From Symsagittifera roscoffensis (taxonomy: Eukaryota > Xenacoelomorpha > Acoela > Convolutidae): a DNA stretch of 64,000 bases. The DNA is taken from NCBI RefSeq assembly GCF_963678635.1, contig NC_087064.1, positions 37,686,706 to 37,750,705 of the forward strand, read 5' to 3'. Below the pieces are notes generated by a model that saw nothing but the letters and a program-made list of their open reading frames with translations, had not been told where the DNA came from and did not search any database. The position numbers and the translations under genes were made by a program. Below are positions 37,325-49,103 of the stretch, one piece after another. Numbering within the stretch: position 1 is the first letter of the stretch; each line of letters starts with the position of its first letter.

Positions 37325-38500
37325 ACGTACCGAGTAAATTTTCTAAAACAGATCTGGATTTCAGATCTGAAGTGGTTGTAAAATCTTTAAATAAGGCTTG
37401 GATACTTTAAGGATTGGCTATTTCAAATCTAATTCCAAATCTGAAATTTAGATTTTCTTGTTTGTTTCAGATCTGAAAAATTCTATTTCAGATCTGAAAC
37501 TTAGTTTTTCTTGTGATAGCTGTCTAACATCAGACCATGTCTAATATCTTTTGACTAATATCTGACCAAAAATCTATGGCACGGCACGTGAGCACTGGAG
37601 AAGACGTGTAATATGTATATCCATACATCATGCTTCAGAGAGGTATTAAACCCATCCTAATTCGACCAAAACATATGTGGCCGCGAACATGATTATAGCA
37701 AAAATTCCCGTGCCCAGTAGTTTTTCTAAAACAGATCTGAAATAATCTTTTTCAGTTCTAAATTTCAGATCTGAAATAGGTTGTGAAATGTTTAAATAAC
37801 GCTTGGATACTTAAGGATTGGTTATTTCAGATCTAGTTTCAGGTCTGAAAATTTTTTTTTTTATTATTTCAGATCTGAAAAAACCTATTTCAGATCTAAT
37901 TTCAGATCTGAAGTTATGTTTTTTTTTGGTTATTTCAGATCTCAAAAAATCAATGATTCGGACTCAATTTTTGCTATTTTTGTTATAGCTTCTGCTAGCT
38001 ACTAGCAGGTACTCAGCATAGTCTCACGAGACTAGCGAAGTATGTTCCACCAATCATGAGATAAATATTGGAAACGCATAATTAGCCAATGAAAATCAAA
38101 ATATGTACAGGCTTTTTAACAGTTTTTGAAGACTTTTTAACACAGTTGAACAAGAAATTTAGTTCGAAAAAAAACTGTTTGTGACAATGTTCCGAAGTTT
38201 TTCTGACCGCTAGTTAATCTATACAAAATTGTGTTTTGCAGAAACATAAAAAAAACTCCATTTTTGGCTCGAAATGCATAAATTATAATTTAACAAAGGA
38301 TTTCTAAGATCTGATTTCAGATCTGAAATTTTGTTTTTCAAGGTTATTTCAGATCTGAAGTTTTCTATTTCAGATCCAAATTTCAGATCTGAAATTTGTA
38401 AATTCTCATCTAGATCTGAAACAAAAAATTTGAGATCTGAGAATCATCTTATGAAATAATTAAAGAATTTCAGATCTTATACAGAAAATCCCCTGGGTAC
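37325..38500. repeat. Field of TTTCAGATCTGAAA palindromes, probably a palindrome-rich DNA element
   Basis: More than a dozen full or near copies of the 14-bp palindrome TTTCAGATCTGAAA are spread over about 1.15 kb, spaced irregularly. The left edge (GTACCGAGTAAATTTTCTAA) and the complement of the right edge (GTACCCAGGGGATTTTCTGT) look like inverted termini. A second left-edge-like sequence (CCCAGTAGTTTTTCTAAAAC) starts near 37,708, so two copies may be nested or in tandem. No coding capacity. Confidence 0.6.
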
Positions 38501-38639
38501 GGGCAATTGGGTACTCCACTAGTCCGCTATTTGTACGAAGTGTACTACCTCGAGCAAAAATTTTTTATTCATCTTTTTAGTTTGTTATAGCATTTTTTGT
38601 CGGCTACATTTTGCAACAGTTCTGCTTTTAGTGACCTGT

Positions 38640-39148
38640 TGTTTTGACTTTCGAAAGAAGTGACAGATTATTTGTGCTCGGATTGGTTTTTTCTGCAGAC
38701 ACATTGGACTTTTTACTTGCCAATTTTTGCCGAAATTGTTTTATTCCATACGAAAGATATTGTTGTCCAAAGTTCAAACACACGAAAAAAAGTTTCACCT
38801 ATGACCACTGATTTTAAAGTTATAGGGGATTAAATTTATCACTACTTTGACCGAAATAGCGCGCGATATATTTCCTTGCATTAAAGCCTAAGTGGTAAAT
38901 AAAAAACCCAAACTGAGCGGATTTAAGCAATTTGCTCTAAATAATATGTTGGCAAGCGCAAATATCATCACTTTTTATGTCACATAGCGTGTCGGGGAAA
39001 AATTCTTAAATGAAACTAAAAAAATGCTAAAAATTTGAAAATAATTCAGAATTTTTGCTCAATTTGCAATTTTGTTCTCTAAATCTAAAATATTTTGATT
39101 GACGCTAAAGGTCAGTCAGAACCATCAAATCTTCGAGCAGTCTTGTTT
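38640..39148 (+). mobile_element. Helentron-like element, diverged copy
   Basis: GTTTTGACTTTCGAAAGAAG near the left, ATTTGTGCTCGGATTGG, GCGCGATATATTTCC inside, and CTTCGAGCAGTCTTGTT at the right. Full length but strongly diverged, and it lies entirely inside intron 2. Confidence 0.55.
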
Positions 39149-39460
39149 AGATATGTTGGAGGCTGCGATTAAATCCGGAAACTGCTGGAATAGTGTAAGG
39201 TGGGCTTTCGAGAGGATCGATTCGCGCGTTTCCAAAGATATCGGAACAAACGCCAAGTAGGAACCAGCAACAATTTAAACATAAGCAAAGGATTAAATTA
39301 AAAATAAAGTACAATGTTTTAAGCGAGTACACTTTTGTTACATAATATTTCTGACTCATTAGCAAAATAAAACGGAATTTCTGATACTCCTTAAAAGAAC
39401 TAAATTGATTCCTAGAGAATTGAAATCTTTCCAGCTGTCCATTTTCAATGTCTGTCCTAG

Positions 39461-39626
39461 TTAATGTCAGTTACCGCTGTTCCTACATGTCACTTGTTCG
39501 CAGACCGGATGACAAAACTTCACCGCTATTAAGAAAACTGATTGAGAAATCTGGACGCGTACTATATGCAGCTTGCCACAGTGGAGATGCCAAGGCCGTG
39601 AATTGGGCTCTCAAGCTTTTCCAATG
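39461..39626 (+). CDS. Exon 3: linker and start of ankyrin-like region
   Basis: Translation from the acceptor TCTGTCCTAG reads (V)NVSYRCSYMSLVRRPDDK and continues to SGRVLYAACHSGDAKAVNWA, an ankyrin-like first helix pair (A...GD...V...L). Entry phase 1 matches the exit of exon 2. The donor after 39,626 is again G|GTTAGT, phase 2. A rival acceptor (TCTTTCCAG before 39,435) would demand phase 2 entry and does not fit exon 2. About 55 residues. Confidence 0.65.
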
Positions 39627-39929
39627 GTTAGTTGGTCTCTAAATGTGGAAATTTATTAACAGCTCAAAAATCTACCATGTCAAAAAAGTGGGACGTTACC
39701 TTATCTTGCAAACTCTCCAAGCTGAACAACGCTGGTTGTGAAAACTATGGCAAGACTGGCCAGATCAAGCGCTCGCTCGCTTTGAAAAAAATGGGAAATT
39801 TTTCTAAAACAAAAGTTTTTTTTTAAATGTTTTGAGTTTTTCGAAAACCATCCCTTTTTCTCAACACGTTCAACAAAAATGACAAATTTTGCAAACAGCA
39901 AAGTTTTGAATAGAACAAATATGATGCCT

Positions 39930-40235
39930 CGATTCAGTTTGGAACGATTTATGGGACGGAGTAAATCTTCGCATACTAATTATTATGATTATTCAACGTA
40001 ATATATCACTCGTTATTTATCCCAAATAGGTAAACTCGGCAATCTTCAAACCCGATTAACTTTAAGAAAAATTATCTTAGGTGAAATATCTTTTTGAATT
40101 AGAGCTCAAGACAACCTTTTGGATGATCTAACAAATTTCGGTCTAAGATTGCTAGTTAAAAAATCGAAGTTTGTCTGGAGAAAAAAATCAACCCGAACAC
40201 AAATACTTTGTCCGTTTCTTCGGAATTCGAACGAA
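39930..40235 (-). mobile_element. Helentron-like fragment, minus strand
   Basis: TTGGAACGATTTATGGGACG, then CGTTATTTATCCCAAATAGG and CCCGAACACAAATACTTTG follow the order of the family in reverse. The 3'-terminal part is missing. Confidence 0.45.
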
Positions 40236-40299
40236 ATTCTCAAAAAAGCTAGACAAGTAGTTCATTTAGTGTTTTTTACTACTCTTACTTTCGAATATT

Positions 40300-40786
40300 T
40301 ATCTTCGGCGTGGTTTTTATCCAGAGACGGATTTCGAATTTTTGACTATCCAATTTTGTCAAGATGTCTTAAATCAACTGAAAAGCATGGTTGTCCTGAG
40401 TTCAAACTAAAAATTATCTATTTAAATTGTGTTTCTTTGGTTAGGTTATGATGTTTGAATTTAATAAATTTGGGATACTTAGGCGCAATTTTGTGCGCGC
40501 TATTCAAGCGTAAGCGGCAAGTTAAATCGTTCCAAATTGGACTGATGCAAGCAATTAGCTCTTATCAATGCTTTTAAGACTCCTAATATGGAACTTTGTA
40601 CTTCACATAGCGCGAGGAAGTAAAAAGAAAGCAAAGAGGAAATAATAGGAAGATAGAAAAGGAAAAAATCAAATTTTTAAAAGTGTTTCCGATTGTTTTA
40701 TCAATATTGATTAAGAAAAAAATTCTTTTACTTTAAACCGCTATCGGATCATTCAAGGCTTGGCCCTAAGACGAGCAATCTTGTTT
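40300..40786 (+). mobile_element. Helentron-like element, decayed plus copy
   Basis: GCGCAATTTTGTGCGCGC and TCAAGCGTAAGCGGCAAG inside; CAAGGCTTGGCCCTAAGACG and AGCAATCTTGTT at the right end. Confidence 0.5.
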
Positions 40787-41588
40787 TCATTCCGTGAAAC
40801 CGTATTTTTGAGTATAAGCGTGAAAAAATTATCCTCTTTCGTTTTGATGATAAGAGTGAAGGCTTCAAAAAGCAAGTTTGATAAATAATTAACTACTAAA
40901 ATTACCAAAAAAAAAACACAAAAAATATACGGTTACTGTGTGTAGCACAGAATAGTTTGATCACAGTTTCAAAGAACACAATTTTTTTTCAAACTATATT
41001 GAAAATGTCATTTTCAGTGCTGTCATTTTTCTGCGTAGTGTCATAACAAGCATCTGAAAAAACTAGAACTTAAGCGTATGTGCAACGGTTTTTGAAGAAA
41101 AATGACCAGAAAAAAATCATAGAAAATCAAAAAAAAGTATCAAAAATGTTTTCAACTTTTTTGCAGAAATGTTTTAACTTTTACTCATTAATTAAGCATA
41201 AATAAGCATGCTCCCTCGTTTTACTTGCTCAAATTTAAACGAAAAAGTCAAAATCTTGAGCTTTTTTTTTCTCGTTACTGGAATTTTTTTTTTTGAATTT
41301 TTTTTCATTGTCGTACGAATCGCGAATAAAAGGGCTTGAATATGTTGTATCATTCAACTCATTCCGATGATCATTTGTGGTGCCTGGTTTTGTGTGGAAA
41401 ACAGAAAAAAAGGAAAAAACTAAAACACACCCGAATACAGAGTTCTTCCTCCTTTTTAATAGTCGGAAGTATAAAAATATGAAAATATGAAAACTGTTTA
41501 TGACACATGTCTGTCTGAGCACCCAGGTTTTGTGTGCACGAGATTTAGGTAATTGTTAATCGTTTTGTCATTTAGTTGTTGGTTTCAG

Positions 41589-41964
41589 TTTGGATCTGAA
41601 CAAGCAGAAAGAAAAGGAGCTGGCAGGTGTGTACCCTCTCTTAAACATGGGCGACTATACGCTGCTTTGTCTTGTCAGTTACTGCCACTGCAAGCCTGAA
41701 GTGTTCCAACTTTTACTTCAAGCTGGATTCCCGAAAAATTTATTGCTCTCTAAATGCATGGGAAAAAACACTCTTCATTTTGCGATAAGTTTCGACGACG
41801 CTGACTTGGTTGATGTGCTTCTTGAAGATGAGTCTAGGAGGAAGATTCTTCTCGAAAGCTCAATTACAATAAATGGACGCAGTTTAACTATAAAAGAGTA
41901 CGCAGAATGGTGCGGGTACTCTAACAAACATCAGTTTCAGTCATCGTTGTTCAACCAAGAGTGA
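41589..41964 (+). CDS. Exon 4: C-terminal ankyrin-like repeats and stop
   Basis: Enters after GGTTTCAG in phase 2, matching exon 3 (the split codon gives Cys). Reads LDLNKQKEKELAGVYPLLNM, then YTLLCLVSYCHCKPEVFQLL-LQAGF (one ankyrin-like unit) and GKNTLHFAISFDDADLVDVL-LEDE (the clearest unit, with TLHFAI for the consensus TPLHxA). Stop at 41,962-41,964. An ordinary protein-protein interaction tail. I saw no AATAAA poly(A) signal in the next few hundred bases. Confidence 0.75.
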
Positions 41965-43346
41965 AGATAGCCATTGCAAAGAAGGTAACACATAACTAGG
42001 ACAACAACCCCCGGCCTTCTTTTTTTTGCGTACATACAGCGCAGCCTTCGCATTTCGTACTTTTCAGGCCAAACTTGCCCCATTTGCCACCCTTTCACAT
42101 CCCCTTTTAGTGGTCAATTTTTGTTTTTTTTAAAGCAAAAAAGAACGATTATAAAACTCGATTTTATAATCGATTTTTTTATATCTCAGAAACAATTTGC
42201 TCTAACGATATATTTTGTTCAGAGAGGCACAATTTTTAACATGAACAGCTAAACTCGTCGCTTATTTTTTTTTTACACTCCAATTTATTGAAAAAGATTT
42301 AGTCAATTTTGCTTCAGTTCACCATTGGTTGTACCTCTATTAACATCAAAAAATTATAAATTGTAAATTGTTTATACCGATTTGTATTTGTAAATTTTGT
42401 AATTAAAACAACAAAACACCGCTGTATAGTGCTTTGGGCGAAAAAAAGTTCATAATTGGAGCTAGCTAAAATTATTCATTCAAAAAACACTCCAGAGCTG
42501 GAAACGGTCAATTCGAACTTAGTGATGCACGCTTTTTCCTTGCTGTATCTATATAATTCGACGCATTCTTTTTTATCCCGCGCTCTCATTCATCAAAAAA
42601 GATTATATGACAGTTTGTTCTGTTCAAGATTACTGTATAAATGAAATTAAAATTTTTGTTACACGTACACTGTATAAAATTACACGTAAATTGTAAGCTA
42701 TAGTTCTGTTTTGCCTAAAGGTAAGTATAATCAAATTCTACAGCTTTTTATTCCATTTAGTTCAAATCTGTTCGAGTTCATTTTTATAGATTACCCTGTT
42801 ATTTATAGTTGATTACCCTGTTTTGAAATTTAAACAGGATTTTCATCAAATCACAAATTTACACTTACTTTGATGTATATATTTTTTGCTTGATAAAAAT
42901 CTCAAAGTATCCGTTCATATCATTGAAAAAAAATCGTATCATTTGATTTTGAAGATAACCAATTTTTCCAAAATGAATTTTAGTGGCCAGTTCATACATC
43001 AAAACTCAATAGTTTACACTTGGGTAAAGTAGGGTGTCATGGCAAAAAATCATTTCTTCTATAATTGTCTTCAATTATTTTGATGTTAGCTTTGCCAATT
43101 GTCTTGCAATCATTTCATTACGAGCCAAACTATGCGTTCTGTGAATTGTAAGCGGATTCCGCAACAGGCAAAAAAACAGAATTATTGCGCAATCTGGAAA
43201 ATTGTTACTTTTCTTTGATCTTCTTTGCTGTTTTTTATTCCAGGGACAGATAGCTAGAATGGTGTATTGCTCAAAATTGCTCCAAAAACAGGCAACTTTG
43301 CGGAATTCACAACAAAATTTGGGACAGTTTGTGGAATTGATAAAAA
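41965..43346. other. No recognised gene
   Basis: AT-rich 3' flank of the helicase-like gene. Around 43,135-43,170 is a GAATTGTAAGCGGATTCCGC block that recurs at 59,333-59,356. Confidence 0.5.
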
Positions 43347-43850
43347 ACAAAACTGCTCGTATCAGGGCGAAGCCCTGAAGGTTTCAACTGCCTTTTAAGG
43401 TCTTTGGAGCTGTTAAAACATTTTAAAAAAAATTAATGTAAAAACTAAAATGAAAAGGTTTTTTTTGTAAACAAACCCTTCACATGCCATATAAATTAAA
43501 AGGGATAAGTTTTGCTCCTAGTAAACAGCCAATTAAAGCAAATAAGCTTCCTTCAACCAAATTGAAACGATTTCGAAGATGGATAAAATTCCAGCCTACA
43601 TGCTAATAGTGCGAACTATATCACACGTTAGTTGTACCCAATTGACCAAAATGGCAATGTTTAAAGCCTAATAGCTTTTCTAAAAAAAGCACAGATTAAT
43701 TTTTTTTAAGTTTTAACTTTCGGCCTCAGTACCTTTCGAATGATTTTCACTAATTCTGCCAAAAATTTCTAGTTTAAAAGTCATAGTTTGTTCGGAGAAA
43801 AAACCACCCCGAACAAAAATATTTCGTTACTTTCATTATGGAATATGGAA
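43347..43850 (-). mobile_element. Helentron-like element, minus-strand copy
   Basis: Left end AAACTGCTCGTATCAGGGCG with the stem-loop complement GGGCGAAGCCC. The right part ACCCCGAACAAAAATATTTC and a degraded 5' terminus end near 43,850. Full length, diverged. Confidence 0.6.
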
Positions 43851-44880
43851 AAATTACAAACTTGTCTCAATTCAAGTTGCAACGATTTCTCAGCTGTTTT
43901 AAATTGTTTCTTGAGCGAAACTTAGCGAAAAACGATCACCGGTGAAGAATTAATTGCAATTTAAGCTCCAGACATCCATAGCTTTTCAAAAAGAGTCCCT
44001 TTTCTCAGATATAGCACAACCTCGCATCAGCCTAAAGATTTTTTAATTATTCATTTAGCTAACAGTTGTATTGTTTTCAGAAAAAACGTTTTTTAAATTT
44101 TTGCATTTTCATCAAGCTTGATCAATTTTTTAGAGCTTTTGCCGGTTTCATTTTATTTAAGAAGAAAGGAATGGATTTTTAAGCTGAAAACTTGGCTGAA
44201 GTTTTTCAGCGTACAGAAACGCAATTTTTGTATTTCGTCGGGAAAACTTAATTGTTCTTAGAATTATGCAAAAACAATGGGCTATTTTGCTGCGTTTTGA
44301 ATTCTGTTCGCCTGTCTGTTCCTTTTATTTTCCTTTTCTGTGAGCTTTCCAAGGTAACCAAAACACTTTTTTGTCATTTTGTACCCTGTTTCGATCAATA
44401 CTTCCCATGCTTTTTAGTCTTTGCACTGAGCCGACACAGCTGACTGTTGCTTCCTGGTCTCAGATCAAAACTATACGCCAGTGTTTTTAACTTGATAATT
44501 CTTTGTTAAAAGGTGTTATTTAACACATATATGCTTAAGTTCAAAATTTGTTTCGATCCACCCTGACCGAATGTCATTGTCAACGAAGGAAAAAAGTCAT
44601 TCTGAATTGTCCCGTTGGCGGAATAAGTTAACTTTCCAACACTCAAGCGTTAAGACCGTTTTTATATAGTTTTAGAAAATCCGGAACTATCTCCAATCAA
44701 TCATAATTTTTCGCGTTGTTTAATTTTTGAGCTGTTTACAAAAACTGTTCAGCTGTGTATTTAAAATTTTTCTGATGTTAATTAGTTTTATATACTGTTT
44801 ATTTATCTCCTTTAAGCACGCTTTCACTCTACTTAACGGCCGCAGAGTTTCTCTCCTTTATACCGTGTAATAGATGAGGA
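43851..44880. other. No recognised gene
   Basis: A possible family scrap at 43,900-44,000 (GAAAAACGATCACCGGTGAA). The short open frame at 44,252-44,443 has no motif. Confidence 0.45.
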
Positions 44881-46453
44881 CACTAAGGCACGATATTATC
44901 CACAATTTCGAAAGGGTTATGTCGGTGGTCAGATTAAATCGGCTGATCAAAGGATTACGCAACTTCCCCCTTGTTTTATGTTTTTTTTTCGGTACTCTTC
45001 TCACTTTTTTGGCTAGTTCAGAAAAATTGTGGGGATAGTAAGTGAATTCTCAATCGCAAACGAAATAAAAGCAATTTACAATGCCCTGAATGAGAGAATT
45101 ACTATTTAACACTTCTATGACAAAGCCCGCGTTTCTTTCCGTTTCCGTTTTACAAATATTTGAACCCGGTACTAAACTCGAGTTCAAATCAGCTAGAATA
45201 ATTTCTAACAACTGTGAGACACAACTAGTCTCGGTTCAAGCAAAAACGTCCTCCATGGACAAACTATTCTTCTCGGCATGCTCAATTCTCTCTTTAACTG
45301 AGAACCAACTATACTCTATCTCAGTATCAATCTGACTCTTAAAGGCTCTCTACCCTCCAATTCCTTATCTTTCATTACATTTAGTTTTAGTTTAGTCACG
45401 TGCCAAGTTCTGTATCTTTTATCAATCTTTTCACGCTTATTAGATACCTGGCATGCGCTAGGTGTGACAATTCGACCAAGTAAACAGTTTTCATACGATT
45501 TTAATCAACTAATTCCTGACCTCAAGTTCAAATCAACATCCAAACCGTACTATGTTTACTCAATCACCCTCCCAAGGTCTTTACTTAAATATCCCGTTAA
45601 CGTTCCGACCTCCTAGGGGTAATAGGAGGTCCTTTTCATGGGTAGAGAATTAATTCGAAGCATCTAAAAATTCTATCTATACTCTATTTCAATCCCAACG
45701 TTCTAGCTGTCAGGAGAAAGTAATTCGTTTATTAGGAGTCAAATTGAACCAAAAAGTCACCTCCGGGAAGTAAATTCCTCGTCGGTTCATACTATATAGG
45801 AGACTTAATTCTCATGCTGCGGTCTTTTTACCATAATTTTCCTTTGGGACTACTTTTGGTACTAGGCCTACAAAAAAATGAGCCCAATACCGCCGCTAGT
45901 TTCCGAGTTTTGATAAGGCCATTTACACTTCCGGGGACCGTTATCACTTCCCCCCAAGAGTCTGAGGGGTCCCGTTTTTCGAATGCCCGGGTCAAATCAT
46001 CTCAAGTACCGCTCCTCTGAATTTCATAACATCAGCGTTCTTAGTTCCGATTTCGGGGTGGGGTGGCGGGGGGATGGTTCGCCGATTTTGTCAAATTTTA
46101 TTTTGTGGCATAGAAGGGACAATATCTTCTATCTTCGAAAAATGAGCTATTTTGAACTCAACCATTCGTTTGCTGTACTAATGAACTTAATGACTAATCA
46201 ATCTTACGCTCAGGTTACTATAGCATGTATTAAAGTAGAATTACCAATTCTACATATACCATTTGCTATTATTGAAATCACAAACCCTCTTGTTATTTCT
46301 TCACCGATCACAATTCCCGCATTTCCAATCGAGTTCACGATATTTGTTAATAAGAGTAAGATACTAAACTACGAAGGTAAGGAACCAAAAAAGACGGAGA
46401 TGAGCTGTCGAAAACTTGTAACATTTTCCAAGTTTCTGCTACTTGGAATTTAA
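44881..46453 (+). other. Unrecognised segment with clustered open frames
   Basis: Less AT-rich than its surroundings. Plus-strand open frames at 45,090-45,335, 45,814-46,020 and 45,983-46,453. The last (156 codons) overlaps the previous one in another frame and includes a hydrophobic stretch around IPFAIIEITNPLVISSPITI. A 9-bp-stem hairpin (GACCTCCTA...TAGGAGGTC) lies at 45,607-45,632. I recognise no family. It could be a decayed mobile element or other inserted DNA. Confidence 0.3.
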
Positions 46454-46663
46454 TTTTAACCACAATGAAAACCTGGAACTATTTAAATTGTAAATAGAAA
46501 CAGCAATATGATATTTAAGCTATAACAAATTCTGCTCTGAACAAATAGGAACTAATCAAGCAAACAATTGGAAGCTAGCTAGAATGATTTGCAGGTGCTG
46601 ATTTGAAAACCAAAGACTTGCCCATTGTCATCGGAGTCAAGTGATAAACCTGAAAACGTTGTT

Positions 46664-46759
46664 GCGGCGTTGTGGTGCAGCGTTAGTGCGGCGTTTTGGC
46701 GCAGCGGTAGTCCAGCGTTGTGGCGAACCGGTTTTGAGGCGTTGTGGGCATCGGTATTG
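46664..46759. repeat. 24-bp minisatellite, 4 units
   Basis: Four units of the type GCGGCGTTGTGGTGCAGCGT (plus 4 bases). The period is a multiple of 3, so open frames on both strands read as 8-residue repeats: plus (46,625-46,879) AALWCSVS-like, minus (46,579-46,773) HNAGLPLR-like. It is GC-rich in an AT-rich setting. No gene inferred. Confidence 0.8.
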
Positions 46760-46879
46760 GTGGTGCCCGGCAATCATATGATAGCTGGTACAAATCGTAC
46801 GTGCGCTGAAATGTACAAGGGGATCTCTTGTAAAATAAACTTGGCTGAATTAATCTTAATTAATGACGCTTCGGGTTAG

Positions 46880-47502
46880 AACTCTGGCTGATTAACTTAA
46901 GAAAGTCTAAATTACCGATTTTAGTTTTTCAGTTGTTTTTTTTTGCGCAAAGTGTTTTGTGATATCGTGTAACTGACAACATGGTGACTTCTAGCCTCAT
47001 TACTGGTACGGTGAGCTCATTGCTGGTACGGTAATCAATATCAACGCAATTATCAGAGTCAAAAATTCAATAAGACTTCTCGTTCATCACTTTTTAATCT
47101 CTGGCGACTCAAAAACATAATCAATATGAAAACTGATTTGAACATTGAGTTTTTTGCTCGTGTTTGCTGGAATGAATGAACAGTGGAACTTGTTAAAATG
47201 ATACTTTGTTAACAGTCCAAATTAAATAGTGCTGCTTTCCGCAAAAACAAAATGCGGGTTACGCTTACCAATTGAGAATTCCAAGACAGGACAATCCGAT
47301 GCACTCCTGAACAGATAAACAATTATCTGTTATGCGTTCCATAAACTGATATGAATTTCGCAAGATTGGTTCTCGCTTCCTGGACCAAGTTACACCGACA
47401 AAATATTTTTGCAAATTATCTATAGATTCCACAACAGCTAGTAAAAAGATCAACGAAAAATAACTATTATGCGAATCTTAAGACCAACTTACTTTCAGCC
47501 TT
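46880..47502. other. No recognised feature
   Basis: A short direct repeat GGTACGGTRA near 47,004-47,032. Otherwise nothing. Confidence 0.5.
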
Positions 47503-47682
47503 TCACGAAAAATGATCACTGGTGAAATATCTTTTTAAATTTAAGCTCAAGATAACAATACCTTTTGATTGATATTTAAAAAAATTTGTCAAAAATGGCT
47601 TGTTAAAAAGTTGAAATTTGTCTGAAAAAAAACCATCCGAGCACAAACATTCCGATACTTTCGTTACGGAAGTCAGAAAAAT
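47503..47682 (-). mobile_element. Helentron-like 5'-half fragment, minus strand
   Basis: GAAAAATGATCACTGGTGAA, AATTTGTCAAAAATGGC, CCGAGCACAAACATTCCG and TTACGGAAGTCAGAA follow the family order, ending at the 5' terminus. Confidence 0.6.
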
Positions 47683-48611
47683 TAGAAGCAAACATCAAAA
47701 TTATAACATGACTCATTTTTCTGGAAAAAATTTTGAGGTTGTACACATCTGGCTAATATGATGTAAGTTTTTTTCAGAAAAACTTCATTAGCATAGACAA
47801 TTGTTCAATAAGATATCGGTAAGCATCGAACTCTTTATCTGCTCCACTTTTTGCGCTGATAATTCTCGAGCAGCAGACCAGCGAATTGCCGGTGTTTTGC
47901 TGGTAACAGGGGGGCGTGTCGATTACTATGCGTGCCTGTTATTATGCTCATTTGGAACAATTGAGTACTGGCGTTTTTGCCTGTGATTGAATTCGCATGT
48001 GAAAATTAAACTAATTTTTGGCGAAATGGTTTTCTGCAACTGAAAACAAATTGAGAACTCAAATAATCGTATCACAGCAGTCAAAGGTTTGCCAAATAAA
48101 AATTTGGAAGCAAAAACGGCAAGGAGAACCAATTAAAATACTAAGGAGAGCCAAAAAGCGTAGAACAATTTGACTGATGTGATTTGAAAAAAATTCATAC
48201 AAAGAAAAAAGATGTAAGCAAATAAGAAATCTTCTTTTGATTTTTTCAGTAATATCTGTTTGTTTTCCCTCCACATTCTCTTTTTTTTTTCTCGTTTTAA
48301 AACCTGGTGATTAATTAAGTTGAAATAAAGTTGAGAAAACTAGAATCGCTAGAAAACGTAAGAATTGAACAAGTTTCAAATGTTAGGAGGACAAACAATA
48401 TTCATATTTGTTCTAATTGAGCCTGAAAAGGAAAAAAAGTTAGTTTTCTATTTTTTTTGGAATGAAAATCTTGGTTGTTGGCGCTTTTAAAATATTCTGG
48501 CATCCTCTGAGTTTTTTGAGATGGTCAAAGTTGAGAAGAAAAACACGCAACCCTGTGCAAATGCTTCCTCCCATCCATTTGCCAGCCACATAACAGCCGC
48601 AGTAAGTTTTT
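47683..48611. other. No recognised gene
   Basis: Short open frames on both strands, no motifs. Confidence 0.5.
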
Positions 48612-48685
48612 TTCTTGAGAGAATTGTGTAATTTGTGTTCCATGTGTTATCAAATGGAACACATATTACACTATTCTCCCAAGAA
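48612..48685. repeat. Hairpin with 32-bp imperfect stem
   Basis: Arms TTCTTGAGAGAATTGTGTAA.. and (complement of right) TTCTTGGGAGAATAGTGTAA.. pair through GTGTTCCAT around a 10-nt loop, with three mismatches. Probably a tiny foldback element. Confidence 0.8.
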
Positions 48686-48716
48686 AAAAAATTTGCCAAT
48701 TATTTGTGGTTTTGCT

Positions 48717-49026
48717 CAGGGGCGGATCTAGGATTTTCTCGAAGGTGCAGAATTTCAAAAAAATTTCAAACAAAAACGGTCCAAAAAAGGCATTTCTAGG
48801 CACTTGTTGGAAAATTATGACCAAAAAATGCGTTTTTTGGCGCGGCCCCCCTCAAAGTTGGGGGCCGAATACATATTGGAGCCGAATACACCTATAGAAA
48901 TTTTTTAGATTTTCTCTCCAAAAATGGATATTTGTAAATAGTACGAAGGGGGGTCACTTTGTTGGGTCGTCAGTGGGTCGAATCCCTGAAGGGTGAAGCC
49001 CTCCCACGCCCCCTAAATTCGCCCCT
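48717..49026. mobile_element. hAT-type MITE, same family as 22.3 kb
   Basis: Left terminus CAGGGGCGGATCTAGG; right end CCTAAATTCGCCCCTTA, a slightly decayed complement. Interior CGAATCCCTGAAGGG and a GGGGGCCG hairpin resemble the other copies. No clear 8-bp duplication. Confidence 0.65.
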
Positions 49027-49103
49027 TATTACAGCTAGTGTTTTGAGTTGAAGTCCGCGGTGGCTCACTCATAGAGTTATTTCAGATAAGGTACATCGTC
49101 TGT

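Larger units (their letters stand above)
36676..39460. other. Intron 2
   Basis: Opens with GTTAGT and closes with TCTGTCCTAG. Phases on both sides agree (1 to 1). Contains a decayed hAT-like fragment at about 37,080-37,330 (AAAGGGCCCTTTTTTGG-like interior), the palindrome field at 37.3-38.5 kb and a Helentron-like copy. Confidence 0.6.
39627..41588. other. Intron 3
   Basis: GTTAGT at the start and GGTTTCAG at the end. Phase 2 on both sides. Holds two decayed Helentron-like copies; no other gene seen. Confidence 0.6.

Noticed and set aside
45607-45632. Short hairpin as a transcription terminator
   Set aside because: Stem-loop terminators of this kind are bacterial; the setting is an animal genome.
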